A DNA stretch of 7,512 bases. Origin: Collinsella sp. (lineage in GTDB: Bacteria; Actinomycetota; Coriobacteriia; Coriobacteriales; Coriobacteriaceae). Positions 5,876 through 7,512 of the stretch are shown in pieces. The position numbers were made by a program, and so were the translations under genes. The DNA is taken from positions 1 through 7,512 of the forward strand of contig DXLY01000095.1 in NCBI GenBank assembly GCA_019414465.1. Reading direction: 5' to 3'. The notes beneath the pieces were generated by a model. The model made no database searches. It saw only the letters and a list, made by a program, of their open reading frames with translations, and had not been told where the DNA came from. Each line of letters opens with the position of its first letter. The first letter of the stretch is position 1.

Positions 5876-7197
5876 TCGACACCGAGCACGTTAAATGCGA
5901 CACCTGTACCGCACCGGAGCCTATGGAGCTCGACGCCAGCGACGAGGCCTCGCGCGGCTGGCCTACCGTCGACATCGAGACCAACCCCTACAAGGGCCAG
6001 TTCCCGCTGTTCCAGCAGCACCCCGAGATCGTCTTCCTCGATAGCGCCGCCACCGCACAGCGCCCTGCCTGTGTGCTCGACGCCGAGCGTGACTTCTATC
6101 AGCGCATGAACGCCAACCCCCTGCGCGGCCTGTACTCGCTGTCCGTCGAGGCCACCGAGGCTATCGCGAAGGTGCGCCAGCAGATCGCCGACCTCATCGG
6201 AGCCTCCCAGGCCAACGAGGTCGTCTTCACCCGCAACACGAGCGAGTCGCTCAACCTGGTCGCCAAGAGCTTTGCGCCCACAGTGCTCGAACCGGGCGAC
6301 GAGGTCGTCATCACCATCATGGAGCACCACTCCAACCTGATTCCGTGGCAGCAGGTCTGCCGCGAGACCGGCGCCAAGCTCGTCTACCTCTACCCCACCA
6401 AGACCGGCCAGCTCACCACCGAGGAGGTTCTTGCCAAGGTTGGTCCCAAGACCAAGATTCTGGCCGTGGGTCAGGTTTCTAACGTGCTGGGCGTCGAGAA
6501 CCCGGTCAAGAACCTCGGCAAGCTCGTCCACAAGTACGGCGGCTATCTGGTCGTCGACGGCGCGCAGTCGCTGCCGCACATGCCGGTCGATGTGGCCGAC
6601 CTGGGAGCCGACTTCTTTGCCTTTAGCGCACACAAGGCCATGGGCCCCATGGGCATCGGCGTGCTGTGGGGCAAGATGGACCTGCTGAACGCCATGCCGC
6701 CCATGCTCACCGGTGGCGAGATGATCGACTCTGTCACCGAGCAGGACGCCGTCTGGGCGCCCGTCCCCGAGAAGTTCGAGGCCGGCACGCAGGACGCCGC
6801 CGGCATCTTCGCCACGGGCGCCGCCCTTGATTACCTGGTCAACACGGTGGGTTACGAGAACATCCAGGCCCGCGAGCAGGCGCTCGTCCACTATCTGATG
6901 GGCGAACTCATGCAGCTCGACTTTGTCCAAATCATCGGTTCCATCTACTGGGACAACCACCACGGCGTTGTGAGCTTTAACGTCAAGGGCATCCATCCGC
7001 ACGACGTCGCGAGCATCATGGACATGGACGGCGTCTGCATCCGCGCCGGCCACCACTGCGCGCAGCCGCTGCTTACCTGGCTGGGCATCGAGAACCTTGC
7101 TTGCTGCCGCGCCAGCGTGGCCTTCTACAACGACAAGGCCGACATCGACAAGTTCATCGCCGGCCTGCATCACGTTTGGAGCACGTTCAATGGGTAA
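5872..7197 (+). CDS. sufS: SufS, PLP-dependent cysteine desulfurase with N-terminal extension
   Basis: This group II cysteine desulfurase converts L-cysteine to alanine and carries the released sulfur as a persulfide. The PLP site is complete: E151-H-H-S-N, D229-G-A-Q232, and F-S-A-H-K255, where K255 forms the Schiff base. The D-to-K spacing of 26 equals that of E. coli SufS. C396 in R-A-G-H-H-C396-A-Q-P-L is the persulfide cysteine. At 441 residues it is about 35 longer than usual; the surplus is N-terminal, with the family start Q-F-P at 43-45 against 9-11 in B. subtilis SufS. The extension contains C9-D-T-C12, a CxxC. The common V-H-R-G-x-H stretch reads P-L-R-G-L-Y here (83-88). The start codon overlaps the sufD stop (ATGA). 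SufU, its usual sulfur acceptor, follows with an 8-nt overlap. Confidence 0.95.
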   Translation: MIDTEHVKCDTCTAPEPMELDASDEASRGWPTVDIETNPYKGQFPLFQQHPEIVFLDSAATAQRPACVLDAERDFYQRMNANPLRGLYSLSVEATEAIAKVRQQIADLIGASQANEVVFTRNTSESLNLVAKSFAPTVLEPGDEVVITIMEHHSNLIPWQQVCRETGAKLVYLYPTKTGQLTTEEVLAKVGPKTKILAVGQVSNVLGVENPVKNLGKLVHKYGGYLVVDGAQSLPHMPVDVADLGADFFAFSAHKAMGPMGIGVLWGKMDLLNAMPPMLTGGEMIDSVTEQDAVWAPVPEKFEAGTQDAAGIFATGAALDYLVNTVGYENIQAREQALVHYLMGELMQLDFVQIIGSIYWDNHHGVVSFNVKGIHPHDVASIMDMDGVCIRAGHHCAQPLLTWLGIENLACCRASVAFYNDKADIDKFIAGLHHVWSTFNG

Positions 7198-7507
7198 TCT
7201 ATACACCTCCACCACGTTTATGGAGCACAACTCGCACCCCGACTATAAGTACGAGATGGATGCCCCCACGCACGAGCACGACGGCATCAACCCCAGCTGT
7301 GGCGACGAGCTCACCTTGCAGCTGCGTGTCGAGAAGGGCGTAATCGAGGAGGCCTCCTTTACCGGTCATGGCTGCGCCATCAGCCAGGCCAGCGCCGACA
7401 TCATGGCCGACCTCATCACCGGCGAGACCGTCGAGGAAGCTCGCCGCCTAGCAGAGCTCTTCCTTGCCATGATCCGCGGCGAGCTTCCTCGACGGTCTCG
7501 CCGGTGA
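7190..7507 (+). CDS. sufU: SufU, Zn-dependent sulfurtransferase (C-terminus lost to the fold-back at the window end)
   Basis: SufU is an IscU-fold zinc protein that accepts persulfide sulfur from SufS and passes it to SufBCD in Gram-positives. The N-terminal family part is clear: N-P-S-C37-G-D39-E, then F-T-G-H-G-C62-A-I-S-Q-A-S-A. C37, D39 and C62 match three of the four zinc ligands of B. subtilis SufU (C41, D43, C66). The fourth, C128, would lie in the missing C-terminus. The frame opens at an ATG inside the sufS 3' end, with TTGGAGC about 8 nt upstream. The visible stop at 7505-7507 should not be trusted: from about 7476 onward the sequence is a perfect reverse copy of 7411-7447, and after M-I-R-G-E-L the translation becomes Arg-rich and unlike SufU. 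Treat the gene as partial, with authentic coding only to about 7475-7486. Confidence 0.88.
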   Translation: MGNLYTSTTFMEHNSHPDYKYEMDAPTHEHDGINPSCGDELTLQLRVEKGVIEEASFTGHGCAISQASADIMADLITGETVEEARRLAELFLAMIRGELPRRSRR

Positions 7508-7512
7508 TGAGG
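7411..7512. repeat. Perfect 37-bp inverted repeat at the window end, probable fold-back artefact
   Basis: Bases 7476-7512 are the exact reverse complement of 7411-7447, 37 of 37, separated by a 28-nt loop (7448-7475). The right arm stops at the last base of the window. The left arm reads normally as SufU coding sequence; the right arm breaks the SufU frame. A perfect palindrome inside a conserved gene, ending at the sequence edge, is what a snap-back during amplification or an assembly-graph inversion gives. A genuine biological inversion is much less likely. Confidence 0.9.

Noticed and set aside
7097..7189. An upstream start at 7097 for SufU
   Set aside because: The extra 31 residues are out-of-frame sufS sequence rich in Ser/Thr/Pro. 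The ATG at 7190 fits the family length and has a Shine-Dalgarno.
2901..7230. Three long minus-strand open frames opposite suf (2901-4415, 4454-5740, 5713-7230), each over 400 codons
   Set aside because: They are antisense shadows of GC-rich sufC-sufS genes. Their translations are Val/Gly/Leu/Asp/His-rich without recognisable domains, and the sense frames are certain.
7411..7512. Terminal palindrome as a hairpin telomere, transposon end or transcription terminator
   Set aside because: Its left arm is conserved SufU coding sequence and the right arm ends exactly at the window edge. A snap-back or assembly artefact explains both.

Overview
The window reads as chromosomal DNA from a GC-rich Gram-positive, most likely a gut Coriobacteriia member of the Collinsella type. 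This is inferred from three things: GC-rich codon use, an SufU-type SUF system with no SufE or SufA in view, and an Rrf2 regulator divergent from sufC. No rRNA or other taxonomic marker is present. The window holds two divergent blocks that meet at a regulatory hub at about 2155-2378.

Left block, all on the minus strand. An Rrf2/IscR-like Fe-S regulator (1723-2154) is followed after 8 nt by a minimal nucleotidyltransferase (1427-1714). That gene overlaps a HEPN-family partner (1021-1440) by 14 nt. The last two form an MNT-HEPN (MntA/HepT-like, type VII) toxin-antitoxin pair, with an exact GS-x10-D-x-D motif in one and R-x4-H-x-Y in the other. The three genes could be one transcript. A 128-nt gap with short repeats follows, then a secreted protein of unknown exact function (892 down to base 1), whose C-terminus lies outside the window.

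The hub between the two blocks carries two near-identical 31-bp palindromes (2175-2205 and 2219-2249), each with TGGGACAA / TTGTCCCA arms and centred 44 bp apart. They are the best candidates for operators of the Rrf2 regulator. A likely suf promoter (2287-2314) lies downstream, and a separate 24-bp inverted repeat (2271-2294) overlaps its -35.

Right block, plus strand: sufC-sufB-sufD-sufS-sufU, with 12-nt spacing and then overlaps of 1, 4 and 8 nt, so one translationally coupled operon. SufS takes sulfur from cysteine, SufU relays it, and the SufBCD ATPase scaffold assembles Fe-S clusters. The Rrf2 protein has three cysteines suited to sensing cluster status.

The last 102 bases are not trustworthy as gene sequence. 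A perfect 37-bp inverted repeat (7411-7447 against 7476-7512) runs exactly to the final base, which looks like a fold-back artefact at a contig end. It gives sufU a false stop and hides its C-terminus.
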